In this document: one piece after another, positions 8,059 to 16,474 of the stretch
How positions within the stretch are numbered: position 1 is the stretch's first letter
How the letters are laid out: each line of letters begins with the position of its first letter
Source of the DNA: JBBRCX01 sp038204465
Lineage (GTDB): Bacteria; Planctomycetota; Phycisphaerae; Tepidisphaerales; Tepidisphaeraceae
DNA: 60,335 nt
Assembly: GCA_038204465.1 (NCBI GenBank)
Contig: JBBRCX010000012.1
Coordinates: forward strand, 1 to 60,335
Reading direction: 5' to 3'
Notes under the pieces: model-generated
What the model was told of the DNA's origin: nothing
What the model saw: the letters and a program-made list of their open reading frames with translations, nothing else
Databases searched by the model: none
Made by a program: the position numbers and the translations under genes

Positions 8059-8141
8059 GCGGCCGTGGCGGAATTGGCAGACGCGCTAGATTCAGGTTCT
8101 AGTACCCACAAGGTGTGCAGGTTCAACTCCTGTCGGCCGCA
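8059..8141 (+). tRNA. tRNA-Leu, anticodon CAG
   Basis: The acceptor stem GCGGCCG (8059-8065) pairs with CGGCCGC (8134-8140), with discriminator A at 8141. The D arm holds the class II pattern TGGCGGAATTGGCAGACGC. The anticodon stem CTAGA/TCTAG carries loop TTCAGGT, giving anticodon CAG. The long variable arm (CCCACAAGGTGTG) and the T loop GGTTCAACTCC fit a leucine tRNA. The 3' CCA is not encoded, so a CCA-adding enzyme is needed. A strong promoter lies directly upstream. Confidence 0.97.
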
Positions 8142-8308
8142 TTCAGCCGCATGAAGACGAGTAGCGGCGCAAACCCTCGGGAATTCGAGGGTTTTGCTTT
8201 GCTCCCCATTGGGTCGGACCCTGCCGCCCCCGAGCACACGCTGGCGCATCCATCCGCATTATTCCGCGGGTGGCTCTCGTACGTTTCCTTGAACATGAAT
8301 TCGGAGTG

Positions 8309-8374
8309 CAAAAGAGAAGCCCCCGTCGGAGCGGGGGCGACAATGCGCATGAGACTTGACGATCAGGGCGCTGG
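8309..8374 (+). repeat. hairpin repeat, copy 1, downstream of the PEP-CTERM gene
   Basis: The element begins CAAAAGA, continues with a GC hairpin (CCCCCG at 8320-8325 against CGGGGG at 8332-8337) and ends with a conserved part containing GCATGAGAC and GATCAGG. A diverged copy in the same orientation lies at 9281-9345, on the other side of the PEP-CTERM gene. The hairpin may serve as a terminator, but the conserved flanks point to a dispersed repeat. Confidence 0.6.
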
Positions 8375-8411
8375 GTTAGCCCGGCGCCGCAATCGCGCAA
8401 GTTGTAGATGC

Positions 8412-9119
8412 TTACACTCGGCGCCGACGCGTCGCCATGAGCGAACCACCGAGAGCCAGCAGGCCCGCGGTCGTGGGCTCCGGCACGCAGGTGATGGACG
8501 CTTGGATGTTGTACCCGCCGAGATTGGCCGATGAATCCGCGTTCGGGCCGGGGGCAATCCGATAGAAGTGTTTTGGAAGGATTTCCTGGCCCGGGAGCAA
8601 GGGGGTCGAGTTACCGCTGCTCACGAACACGGAAAAGCCAAAGCCGGGGCTAATGGTGCCGAGCGGGGCGTTGTCGCGATAAGCGAACACGAAGTCGTTC
8701 GGAAGCGTCACGCCGGTGAAGTCGAAGCACATCGACTGCTCCGTGTTACGGGCGGTGCCGCCGCCGTTGTAATTGCTGCCGGTGAAGGTCAGGCTGCTGT
8801 TAGATGCAGTTGCGAAGGGCAGGCCGAACGGATCACCGTTGGTGTCGGCATTATACAGGTCGACCTGGACGGTCGGCGTGTAGGTGGCCGCATCGTAGGT
8901 GAAGAAGCCGAAGTCAATGTAGATCTTCGGATCAACACAGCCCAGGAGGCCATGAACTTCATCGCCGTACTCGTACGCCGCATTGCCGGACTGCTGGGTG
9001 AACCCGTTCGTGCCCGGCACGCCCGGAACGACTTCATAACTCAGCGTATCGGCGAACGTCTGCTCGCCCATAAGAGCGGCAGCGCCCGCAAGAGCTGCCA
9101 TACCAAGCTTCTTCATCAT
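8412..9119 (-). CDS. PEP-CTERM sorting-signal protein
   Basis: A 235-residue exported protein. It starts at the ATG at 9119, preceded by GAGGAG, with signal peptide MMKKLGMAALAGAAALMGEQTFA (the longer frame to 9188 adds nothing coding). The body is low in charge and rich in Gly, Asn and Thr. The C-terminus has the PEP-CTERM tripartite signal: VPEPTTAGL, a short hydrophobic helix (LLALGGSLMA) and the basic cluster TRRRRV. Such proteins are processed by exosortase and sent to the surface or extracellular matrix. No exosortase lies in the window. The body domain is unknown. Confidence 0.9.
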   Translation of the reverse strand: MMKKLGMAALAGAAALMGEQTFADTLSYEVVPGVPGTNGFTQQSGNAAYEYGDEVHGLLGCVDPKIYIDFGFFTYDAATYTPTVQVDLYNADTNGDPFGLPFATASNSSLTFTGSNYNGGGTARNTEQSMCFDFTGVTLPNDFVFAYRDNAPLGTISPGFGFSVFVSSGNSTPLLPGQEILPKHFYRIAPGPNADSSANLGGYNIQASITCVPEPTTAGLLALGGSLMATRRRRV

Positions 9120-9576
9120 CCACTCCTCTTGAGAAAAACTCTGATGCCTTCCGAACGCCGTGAGGCGGCCCACGCACGGAGAGGGCATTCATTCAAACAG
9201 GTTTACCAAACGCCATAGTAGAAGACCCCCGTATGTCTACCACGGTATTGGTGCACTTGGGAATGTCAGAAATTGCCCCGCAAAAGACAGCCCCCGCAGG
9301 CGCAGGGGCGACGAATGCCTGCATGAGACCCTGGCGATCAGGCTGGCGCGCCCGCTGCAGACGATGCCCCGAGTGCGGCGCCGGCGTGACGAAGCCCGGC
9401 AGAGGCGAATTAGCCATCGATGCACACCGATGAACACGGATGGGGAGAGGGGATTCAGCTACTGGTTCACACGGTTCGACTCATGCGGCCTGCTCAGCGG
9501 CCACCGGCATCCTTTCCAGTCGGTCCATATCACACCGCCTTGCGTCGTTCACTCGACTGTTTCTTGACGCCCACAT
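9120..9576. other. intergenic region with hairpin repeat copy 2
   Basis: This gap between two minus-strand genes contains the second hairpin repeat at 9281-9345 and, next to the PEP-CTERM start, its probable promoter region. No gene, RNA or clear terminator for the gene ending at 9577 was seen. Short frames here show no protein-like features. Confidence 0.4.
9281..9345 (+). repeat. hairpin repeat, copy 2, upstream of the PEP-CTERM gene
   Basis: CAAAAGACA leads into a GC hairpin (CCCCCG then CAGGGG) and GCGACGAATG, then GCATGAGAC and GATCAGGCTGG. These are the same ordered blocks as at 8309-8374. Loop and stem positions differ while stem potential is roughly kept, which suggests structure matters. 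Confidence 0.6.
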
Positions 9577-10911
9577 TCATCGCTCGGGGATCCTGTACGC
9601 GCCCAGTTTGTAGTTGTTAATGAACGTCTTCAGCGGCTCACTGGGCCGCTGCGCCTGCTCGTCGAGCACCAACGCGTTTCGAAAACGGCCCAGCTGCACG
9701 TAGGCGCGGTAGTCGTCGGGCTCGGGCGCGGTGGTCGGACGCGTGGTGCCGGGGTGTGGCGGAAGCATATTCTCAATGAGCCATTTCGACTCCGAAGCCG
9801 GGCCGGTGGAAATTTGGCGAAGCAGGTTGCGCTGCTCGGGCGTGATCAGCTCGATACGGCCCACCATGACGCGGCTGACGTCGGCGGGCACCGAAAGCTT
9901 CAGGGGCAGTGTCTGCTCGGTCCATGCGCGCGGCACAATGAAGAAGAGACGCCGGCCGGGACTCTTGAAGTAGGAAAGCTCCCAGGTGTTCAGCAGCGCG
10001 TCCGCTTCGTCCTCGAACAGACCCTCGGCGATCAACCTCGCGCGCATCGAGTCGCGCAGCTTCCCGAGGTTCTTCGCCGCATAACCGGCCGGCGCGAACG
10101 CGGCCGAGACGTTCGCGATGGTCCGCGCGCAATCGCGGGTCAACTCCACGGGCCCGAGATCCCGCAGGGCCGTCGATCCATCGGCACGGATGTCGACCAG
10201 CCAGAGCTGTGAAACGCGCAGCGATTGGGTCTCCTCTGCTTGGGGCAGCCGGCTCTTGAGCGCGAGCGTGCCGGACTCGCCGCGCAACACGCGCAGCGGC
10301 GCGGACACGTTGCCGACGCCGCGATAAAAGAGGAAGCGCTCGCTCTCCCCCGCCGCTGTGGTGAGGCCCGCGGCCTTCACCTTGCGCGGCGCGATCCAGA
10401 CGTTCGCGGGGGTGTCGGGGCCTTTGCCGTCGGTGCCGATCTTGAGGCCCTTCCACTTCAGCGTGCCGCGCGTCGAGGGTGCGATGTGGCCGAAAGCGTT
10501 CTCGCCCTCGCCGATCCCCGGCGCGTCGACGATCGCGTCAGGGTAATATTGCGTGAGCCAGCCACCGTTGAAGGCGACCTCCACGTCCGCCGAGGTGGCC
10601 GCCGCGCCGTCGGCCGGATGGAAGTAGATCACCGGCGTTTCAAGCCGCATCGTCACGTCCGGATGACAGCTCGGCGCGCCCTGGGTCAAGACCGGCGGAG
10701 CCGCATCCGGCTCGATCAGCAGAGAACGCTTCAAATCGTGAACGAATTCCGGCACTGGCTCATCATCAGTATTGATGCCGCCAATCTCGCGTCCGTCATC
10801 GTCCTGCAGGCAGGTAAAAGTCCCCCACTCATGAACCTGCATGCGAGCCGCCGCCAGCAGCTGTGGTCCCAGGAGCGAGCAGATCACAAGGAGCCGAACG
10901 ATCCATTTCAT
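9577..10911 (-). CDS. secreted protein with HEWGTFT motif
   Basis: A 444-residue protein with a signal peptide (MKWIVRLLVICSLLGPQLLAA) followed at once by MQVHEWGTFTCLQ (residues about 25-37). This motif opens a family of secreted proteins of unknown function seen in planctomycetes and some other environmental bacteria. Downstream there is an acidic GEGENAFGHIAPSTRGTLKW block and a helical region near 270-300. No known catalytic motif was found. The gene stands alone on the minus strand. It is clearly a real exported protein; function unknown. Confidence 0.75.
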   Translation of the reverse strand: MKWIVRLLVICSLLGPQLLAAARMQVHEWGTFTCLQDDDGREIGGINTDDEPVPEFVHDLKRSLLIEPDAAPPVLTQGAPSCHPDVTMRLETPVIYFHPADGAAATSADVEVAFNGGWLTQYYPDAIVDAPGIGEGENAFGHIAPSTRGTLKWKGLKIGTDGKGPDTPANVWIAPRKVKAAGLTTAAGESERFLFYRGVGNVSAPLRVLRGESGTLALKSRLPQAEETQSLRVSQLWLVDIRADGSTALRDLGPVELTRDCARTIANVSAAFAPAGYAAKNLGKLRDSMRARLIAEGLFEDEADALLNTWELSYFKSPGRRLFFIVPRAWTEQTLPLKLSVPADVSRVMVGRIELITPEQRNLLRQISTGPASESKWLIENMLPPHPGTTRPTTAPEPDDYRAYVQLGRFRNALVLDEQAQRPSEPLKTFINNYKLGAYRIPER

Positions 10912-11068
10912 AGCGCCTCCGATCGACTACGATCCGCCGACGCATTTCCTGCGCACCGGCTCTGACGATGTTGCTGCTTCAATATGTAGTAGACCCCACC
11001 TCGGAGGTTAGTATGGAATTCCCTGAGAGGCGGCCCGGCAGCGAAAGACTATGGGGCACACCTTGCGG

Positions 11069-12034
11069 TCAGTCCTCGAACACCTTCTCCGCTCGCGCCC
11101 ATTCGATGAACCGCGCGATCCCTTCTTCAACATTCACTTTCGGCTCATACCCCAGCAGCCGACCCGCCTTGCTCACGTCCGCGTAGGTGATCAGCGGCTC
11201 CGAAGACGGCACCGGCGTGTCGACGATCTTTGCCTCGCGTCCTAACAATCGTTCCAGCGTGCGGACGAACGTCAGATTTTCCACGGGACAACTGCAGCCG
11301 AGATTCATCACTTCGTATCCGAGCGGCTTGTCGAGTGCCGCGACAAAACCCGCGACGATGTCGTCGATATACGTCCAGTCGCGCTTGAGCCGGCCCGCGT
11401 TGTAGAGCGTGAGCGGCTCGCCGTGAAGGATTTGCTTGCTCCACTGCCAGGGCATCATGTCCGGCCGGCCATGCGGCCCGTAGACATTGAAGAAACGCAG
11501 GATAGTCGTCGGCAGGCCGAAGAGATGGTGATACCCGTGCGCGAACAGTTCCATCGCGCGTTTGCTCGCCGGGTACGGCGCCAGCGGGCGGTCCGCCGCC
11601 GCCGATTCCTGGAACGGCACCGGCGTGTCCGAGCCATAGACGGAGCCGGTCGACGCCAGCACAACCCGCGGCTTGCCGATATGCCGCGCGGCATCGAGCA
11701 GGTTCATCGACCCCTGCACGTTCACCTGTCCATAGATCAGCGGATGCTGAACGCTATAGCGCACCGCCGCCATCGCCGCCAGATGCGCCACCGCGTCCGG
11801 GCGATGCTGCTCGCAAAGCTTCCGCAGCGCCTCCGCGTCGCGCAGGTCGGCTTCGACAAAACTGAACCGCGGATGTGGCCGCAGGTCTGAGAGATGGCGG
11901 TGCTTGTGAGCCAGCGCGTAGTAGTCGTTGAGATTATCCAGCCCGATGACGCGGTCGCCCCGCGCCAGAAGCGCTTTGCCGAGCCGGCTGCCAACGAAGC
12001 CCGCTGCGCCGGTGACCAAAACTGTCATGCCCAT
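11069..12034 (-). CDS. NAD-dependent sugar-nucleotide epimerase/dehydratase
   Basis: This 321-residue extended short-chain dehydrogenase has the Rossmann motif TGAAGFVGSRLGKAL at the start, LDNLNDYY after strand 2, the catalytic YxxxK as YPASK, and FNVYGPHGRPDMMPWQW in the substrate region. The closest functional type is UDP-glucuronate 4-epimerase or a related UDP-sugar epimerase, which would feed surface polysaccharide synthesis. An ATG at residue 3 is an alternative start. The HAD phosphatase gene lies upstream on the same strand, 237 bases away. The family is certain; the exact sugar is not. Confidence 0.88.
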   Translation of the reverse strand: MGMTVLVTGAAGFVGSRLGKALLARGDRVIGLDNLNDYYALAHKHRHLSDLRPHPRFSFVEADLRDAEALRKLCEQHRPDAVAHLAAMAAVRYSVQHPLIYGQVNVQGSMNLLDAARHIGKPRVVLASTGSVYGSDTPVPFQESAAADRPLAPYPASKRAMELFAHGYHHLFGLPTTILRFFNVYGPHGRPDMMPWQWSKQILHGEPLTLYNAGRLKRDWTYIDDIVAGFVAALDKPLGYEVMNLGCSCPVENLTFVRTLERLLGREAKIVDTPVPSSEPLITYADVSKAGRLLGYEPKVNVEEGIARFIEWARAEKVFED

Positions 12035-12271
12035 GTCGGCCTCGCAGTCGCCGCCCCCAAATCTGTAGCGCGTCGCCGGGTGATGCAGCCCGCGGCAAAC
12101 TCGAGCCCGTCACTGATCCGATGACGAGCTTCCCATTCTCCGAAGCTTCTTCACGACTTCACTTCCGCCTCCAGCGGCGGCAGCACGGTGAGACAACTCC
12201 GATGGTTCGCCGCGCTAACCACAGGATATCGCCTTGCAACCGCCAAGTCAGGCGATGCTCGGGGGCGCAAC

Positions 12272-12880
12272 TTATCCTCCCGCCGCCCGCCCTTCCAAAG
12301 CCTTGCGAATCGGGCGGATGTCGACCGCTGTCATGCCCGCGCGCCGGGCCGCCTCCAGACCCGAGTCGGCGTCCTCAAACGCGTAACACCGCTGCGGCGC
12401 CACGCCGATCCGCCTGGCGCATTCCAGAAAGATGTCGGGGGCCGGCTTTCCGTACCGCACGTCTTCGGCGGTAACCACTGCCTGGAAATGCCCGACGAGC
12501 TTGAGCGTGGTCAGGGTCTTCATGCAGATCGCGCGCGTGCCGCCGGTCGCTACCGCCATCGGCAGCTTCCCCGCGTATTTTTTCACCAGGTACACCACCG
12601 GCTCGATTGGGGCGATCTGTTCCATCAGCTGGAAATACTTCTGCTCCTTCAGCTCCGCGGCTTCACGCACGGGGAGGTTGTATCCATGCTTCTCATTGAG
12701 AATCTCCAGAATCCGCACGGTCGGAATGCCGGCCAGCTCATAGAAGAGCGCCTCGGAAAACTCGCACCCGTGCTCGCCAAGGGCGGCGCAGAACGCGCGA
12801 TAATGCAACGGCATTGTGTCGGCGATCGTTCCATCGCAATCAAAAACCAGGCCCTGCACGTGCTCCGGCACTTCCCGCAT
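12272..12880 (-). CDS. HAD-superfamily hydrolase, beta-phosphoglucomutase-like
   Basis: A 202-residue HAD phosphatase. Motif I is VFDCDGTIADTMPLHY (nucleophile Asp plus the acid Asp), motif II is VATGGT, and motif III/IV is KPAPDIFLECARRIGV...CYAFEDADSGLEAA. The helical cap follows motif I. This arrangement is that of the beta-phosphoglucomutase/phosphatase subgroup acting on sugar phosphates or similar small molecules. The ATG at 12880 is preferred because GGAGAAG lies at ideal distance; the frame runs on to 12937 without one. Confidence 0.88.
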   Translation of the reverse strand: MREVPEHVQGLVFDCDGTIADTMPLHYRAFCAALGEHGCEFSEALFYELAGIPTVRILEILNEKHGYNLPVREAAELKEQKYFQLMEQIAPIEPVVYLVKKYAGKLPMAVATGGTRAICMKTLTTLKLVGHFQAVVTAEDVRYGKPAPDIFLECARRIGVAPQRCYAFEDADSGLEAARRAGMTAVDIRPIRKALEGRAAGG

Positions 12881-13057
12881 GTCAGTCTTCTCCGCAAGCC
12901 TGATCCGCAACTTCCACCATCTCGCGAGCGGCCGCATCCTAAAGCAAGCGCCGCGATGACGAAACCGATCGCGTTCGCCTGCGCTTTCCGACGTCGCTGG
13001 ATTTGTGCGGTCATGACGCTATGTTTTGCAGCAGATTCAGGTTTCTCCGCCCACTAA

Positions 13058-13597
13058 ATGAAGCCGCCCGCCGAACAATTCGAGAAGCTCGCCCTCGACC
13101 AGATTGACACGCTCTTCCGCGTCGCCAAGCGACTGACCCGCAGCGAAGAACGGGCGGGCGATCTCGTGCAGGAAACATACTTGCGCGCGTTCCGCTCGCG
13201 CAACGGCTTTCACTTGAAGGAACACGGGATTCGACCCTGGTTGCTGCGGATCATGCAGAATCTGCATTACAGCCGCTCCGGTCGGGAGAGCCGCCAGCCG
13301 GTCGCGGTCGAGCACGAAGCGCTCGAAGCCATCGCCCCACCCGCCGCGGAGCCGGTGCTTCAGGGGTTGAATCTCGATCACCTTGACGGGCCGCTCGCCA
13401 ACGCGCTGGAAGAGCTTCCGAGCGAATACCGGCTGGTGCTGCAGTTATGGGCGGTCGAAGAGCTTTCCTACAAGGAGATCGCCGAGGCGGCCGACATCCC
13501 CATCGGGACGGTGATGAGCCGCCTTTATCGGGCACGCCAGCGGCTAAGTGAGGCGCTGCGCAGTTATGCCCTGCGGGAGGGAGTAATAAGGGAATAG
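13058..13597 (+). CDS. RNA polymerase sigma factor, ECF type
   Basis: A 179-residue sigma-70-family protein has region 2 at about 14-55 (DTLFRVAKRLTRSEERAGDL, VQETYLRAFR) and region 4 at about 118-170 (LEELPSEYRLVLQLWAVEEL, then SYKEIAEAADIPIGTVMSRL, a helix-turn-helix). There is no region 3, as usual for extracytoplasmic-function sigma factors. The next gene on the strand encodes a probable membrane anti-sigma protein. Two hairpins lie between them. Confidence 0.92.
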   Translation: MKPPAEQFEKLALDQIDTLFRVAKRLTRSEERAGDLVQETYLRAFRSRNGFHLKEHGIRPWLLRIMQNLHYSRSGRESRQPVAVEHEALEAIAPPAAEPVLQGLNLDHLDGPLANALEELPSEYRLVLQLWAVEELSYKEIAEAADIPIGTVMSRLYRARQRLSEALRSYALREGVIRE

Positions 13598-13601
13598 CTA
13601 C

Positions 13602-13644
13602 CCCCGCCGTGGGGTTAACACCAAGGGAGAACCCGTTGGGGTTC
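13602..13644 (+). promoter_or_regulatory. two adjacent hairpins between sigma factor and next gene
   Basis: CCCC (13602-13605) pairs with GGGG (13611-13614), and GAACCC (13629-13634) pairs with GGGTTC (13639-13644). Both stems sit just after the sigma-factor stop and before the ribosome binding site GGAAAG of the following gene. They may attenuate read-through, or the second may be a protein binding site. No T-run follows, so they are not typical terminators. Confidence 0.4.
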
Positions 13645-13705
13645 GATGCGTAAGCACTGGACCGGCTGACTCTATAGGTTTCGCGTCAAACGGCAGGAAA
13701 GACGA

Positions 13706-14473
13706 ATGCAGGATTCAGGCCCAGGTTCGTTCGACGAGCCATCGCTCAAGACCGCTGTGAAGCGCATCTGGAGCGAGCAGGCTGCTCCGGCAGAACTGCG
13801 TGCCAAATTGATGCAACTGGCGGCAGCCGAGAGCGAGGGGGGGCGAATGCGGCTCGGTCCGTACGCCTCCCGTCACAGCGTAATGTCGGGCCTTGCAGCG
13901 GCGGCGGTAATTCTGGTTGGGTTGGCAACGGTCAGCTACCGACTTGCATCCCCGTCGTCAGCACGTCGCGCCGCGTTGGCCCTGAGCATTCCTCCCTCGC
14001 TCTCGTCCGATCTGGTCGCGCGTCACGATGCTTGCCTGCATTCGCCCGATCACCACGGTCGAGACCTGCCTCACGATGACTTTCAGTTGATCTCCCAGAG
14101 CCTCTCCACCCAACTGCACCGGCCCGCCCTTGCCGCTCCGCTCAACGAAGCGGGATGGAGTTTCCGCGGCGCGGCGATCTGCCCGGTGGGCGCCAAGCCA
14201 TGCGGGCATCTCGTATTCGTTCACGATGACGAGGCGATCTCCGTCTTCTCGCTTCCGGCCGATTCGATCCCCGCGGGCCGCGGCGAGTGCGCTGCGGTCG
14301 TGAGTCATCACCCCGTCGCGGGCTTCGCGCAATCGGGCGGCTTCTTCTGCCTCGTAGGGTCCAGTCCCGCCGACTCGCTGACAGAGCGGCGTCTCTGTGC
14401 CATTCGCGATCGCCTGGAGCGCGACTTCCAGGCCACCGCCGCGCAAGAGCGCGTTACGTTCGCGCAACGCTGA
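13706..14473 (+). CDS. probable membrane anti-sigma factor
   Basis: A 255-residue protein with a cytoplasmic helical N-terminus (KTAVKRIWSEQAAPAELRAKL, typical of anti-sigma domains) and one membrane span at about 59-79 (MSGLAAAAVILVGLATVSYR). The extracytoplasmic part contains histidines and cysteines (RHDACLHSPDHHG, AICPVGAKPCGHL). Its position right after an ECF sigma gene, with the same strand and a good ribosome binding site, supports an anti-sigma role. The zinc-binding HxxxCxxC motif of classical ZAS domains is absent, so the call rests on layout and context. Confidence 0.6.
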   Translation: MQDSGPGSFDEPSLKTAVKRIWSEQAAPAELRAKLMQLAAAESEGGRMRLGPYASRHSVMSGLAAAAVILVGLATVSYRLASPSSARRAALALSIPPSLSSDLVARHDACLHSPDHHGRDLPHDDFQLISQSLSTQLHRPALAAPLNEAGWSFRGAAICPVGAKPCGHLVFVHDDEAISVFSLPADSIPAGRGECAAVVSHHPVAGFAQSGGFFCLVGSSPADSLTERRLCAIRDRLERDFQATAAQERVTFAQR

Positions 14474-14529
14474 GCGCGCTGTATTTCGCCTCTCTTTCAG
14501 CCCTTCCGACGCTCGACTACCATACCGCC

Positions 14530-16410
14530 ATGGCTCTGGACAGTACCGCAGTGCAAACTCCCGCCGCCGGCGCGCCCACATCCACCCCCGCAGTGGTCGC
14601 TGCCCCGATAAAGACCGAAGGCCATTACAAGGAAACGATCGAGCAGATCCTGGTCGCGTTCATTCTCGCCTTCATCTTCCGCGCGTTCGTTGTCGAGGCG
14701 TTCGTCATCCCCACCGGATCGATGGCGCCCACGCTGATGGGCGCTCACATGCGCTTCCGCTGCGAAGACTGCGGCTATGAGTTTGATGTCAACTACCCCG
14801 TCCGCGGTAACGGCGAAGACGTCGAGATTCCCAAGTTCGCCGAAGGGAAAGTTTACAATGCTCACTGTCCCAATTGCGGCTACCAGGTTGGCGGCACCAC
14901 CGCGCCGCCGGTTCACTATGGGGACCGGATCCTGGTCCTGAAATACCTCTACCTCTTTCAACCGCCGCAACGATGGGACGTCGTCGTCTTCAAGAGCCCC
15001 GACGACCAAAAGTACGCGCAAAACTTCATCAAGCGACTCGTTGGCTTGCCTGGCGAGAGCATCATGGTGCTCGACGGCGACGTCTATAAAGGCGCGGCGG
15101 GGGAAAGCGTTTCAGCCTTCAAGATCGAGCCCAAGTCGAAGTCGGCGCAGCGGGCGCTGTGGCGCGTCGTGAACGACAACGACTTTCTCCCGGTCGGCAA
15201 AAACGGATCCCGCGAGTGGCGCCAGCCATGGAAACAAACTGACGGAACGGGCTGGACGCTCACCGATCGCGGCCGTGCGTCCCGAATCTTCAGCTTTAAA
15301 GGTTCCGATGCCGGCGCAATTACCTTCGATCCCGCCGCCAACCGCGATACGCACGCGCTGACCGAGTGGCTGGCGTATGACGTCGGCTCGATCGACGACC
15401 GCATCGCGATGCGCTTTGAGACGCCACAGAACACCGTCAGCGATCTGAAGCTGAAGTTTTTCTACCAGCGGCATTCCGGCTCCGGCCCTTTGCGGGCTCA
15501 GCTTACCAAGCTCGATCAGACCTTCACCGCCGAGATCGCAGACGACGCGGCGCGCCTCTGGCGCAGGATTGGAGAGGGGACAGGGCCGGATGATCTGGGC
15601 CAGGAACTGTCCTCGACCACATCGGTACCGAAGATGGGCCCCGCGAGTCCTCTCGAAGTTGAGTTTATGAACGTCGATTACCGCGTTACCCTTCGCCTGA
15701 ACGGCCATGACGTCCTGAGTACGCGGCCCGACCAATACCACCCGGACCTCCCCCGCCTGCTGCAGGCTTACAAGCTCCGGCAAAAGCAACCGATGCCGGC
15801 GGTCCGGATTCAGGCCTCGGCCCAGGAATGTTCGATGACGCACCTCAGCCTCTGGCGCGACATTTACTACACCAATCGTGACATCGACCGCCAGAGTTTG
15901 CCGTGGGCCACACCGGATAATCCTGTCGACCTGCACACCGCCGCTCCGGGGCGCAGCTTCACCGCCAGGGTCGAAGGCGTCCGCAGTGAGAAGGGTTCGC
16001 GCGAGGTCGACGTCGCTGCGGATGAGCCGCTTTTGCCCGGGCAACAGGTCGAATTCCCGGGCGATTCAACGATCTATCATGTATCGAGCGTGGCGGGATC
16101 GACGCTCCGGCTTGACCCGTCCCTGGCTGCCGATGTGCCGCGCGGCGCGACGATCAGGGTGGAAATCCCGGCGACCGAAAACGAGTACTTCGTGCTCGGC
16201 GACAACTCGCTCGTCAGCGGCGACGCGCGCTATTGGCGGGTGCCCATCCGCCTGCCTGGCGAAGCGCTGCAGGTCGAAGCCGGTCGCGTCCCCGAGCGAT
16301 TCGTGCTCGGCAAAGCCTTCTTCGTCTATTGGCCGGCCGGGTATCGGCCCTTCTCGCCCAACCTGCCGGGAATCATTCCTAATTTCGGCGACATGCGATT
16401 TATTCATTGA
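14530..16410 (+). CDS. lepB: signal peptidase I with zinc ribbon and large inserted domain
   Basis: This 626-residue S26 signal peptidase is about twice the usual length. A membrane anchor (about 37-58) precedes PTGSMAPTL with the catalytic Ser64. A four-cysteine zinc-ribbon insertion follows (CEDCGYEF, Cys78/81; CPNCGY, Cys113/116). NFIKRLVGLPGES holds the general-base Lys168. After about residue 200 comes an insertion of some 340 residues resembling a lectin-like beta sandwich (LKLKFFYQRHSGSG, VDYRVTLRLNGHDVL). The last conserved box GDNSLVSGDARYW appears only near residue 557. It removes signal peptides from exported proteins. The ATG at 14530 is chosen; the frame to 14287 overlaps the previous gene. 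Confidence 0.92.
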   Translation: MALDSTAVQTPAAGAPTSTPAVVAAPIKTEGHYKETIEQILVAFILAFIFRAFVVEAFVIPTGSMAPTLMGAHMRFRCEDCGYEFDVNYPVRGNGEDVEIPKFAEGKVYNAHCPNCGYQVGGTTAPPVHYGDRILVLKYLYLFQPPQRWDVVVFKSPDDQKYAQNFIKRLVGLPGESIMVLDGDVYKGAAGESVSAFKIEPKSKSAQRALWRVVNDNDFLPVGKNGSREWRQPWKQTDGTGWTLTDRGRASRIFSFKGSDAGAITFDPAANRDTHALTEWLAYDVGSIDDRIAMRFETPQNTVSDLKLKFFYQRHSGSGPLRAQLTKLDQTFTAEIADDAARLWRRIGEGTGPDDLGQELSSTTSVPKMGPASPLEVEFMNVDYRVTLRLNGHDVLSTRPDQYHPDLPRLLQAYKLRQKQPMPAVRIQASAQECSMTHLSLWRDIYYTNRDIDRQSLPWATPDNPVDLHTAAPGRSFTARVEGVRSEKGSREVDVAADEPLLPGQQVEFPGDSTIYHVSSVAGSTLRLDPSLAADVPRGATIRVEIPATENEYFVLGDNSLVSGDARYWRVPIRLPGEALQVEAGRVPERFVLGKAFFVYWPAGYRPFSPNLPGIIPNFGDMRFIH

Positions 16411-16445
16411 TTGGGTGAAAGAGTGGTTGAAAGCCACGGCGCCCG

Positions 16446-16464
16446 CACGGGCGAGACGCCCGTG
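16446..16464. repeat. dispersed palindrome, copy 1
   Basis: CACGGGCG-AGA-CGCCCGTG forms a perfect 8-bp stem with a three-base loop, placed between the convergent ends of lepB (16410) and the RDD gene (16475). The same 19-mer occurs at 25363-25381 and its reverse complement at 25404-25422. It may end transcription from both sides but has no T-run. Confidence 0.7.
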
Positions 16465-16474
16465 TTACGAAAGG

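Noticed and set aside
16446..16464. Palindrome as a standard rho-independent terminator
   Set aside because: No T-run on either side, and the same 19-mer recurs elsewhere, so a dispersed repeat fits better.
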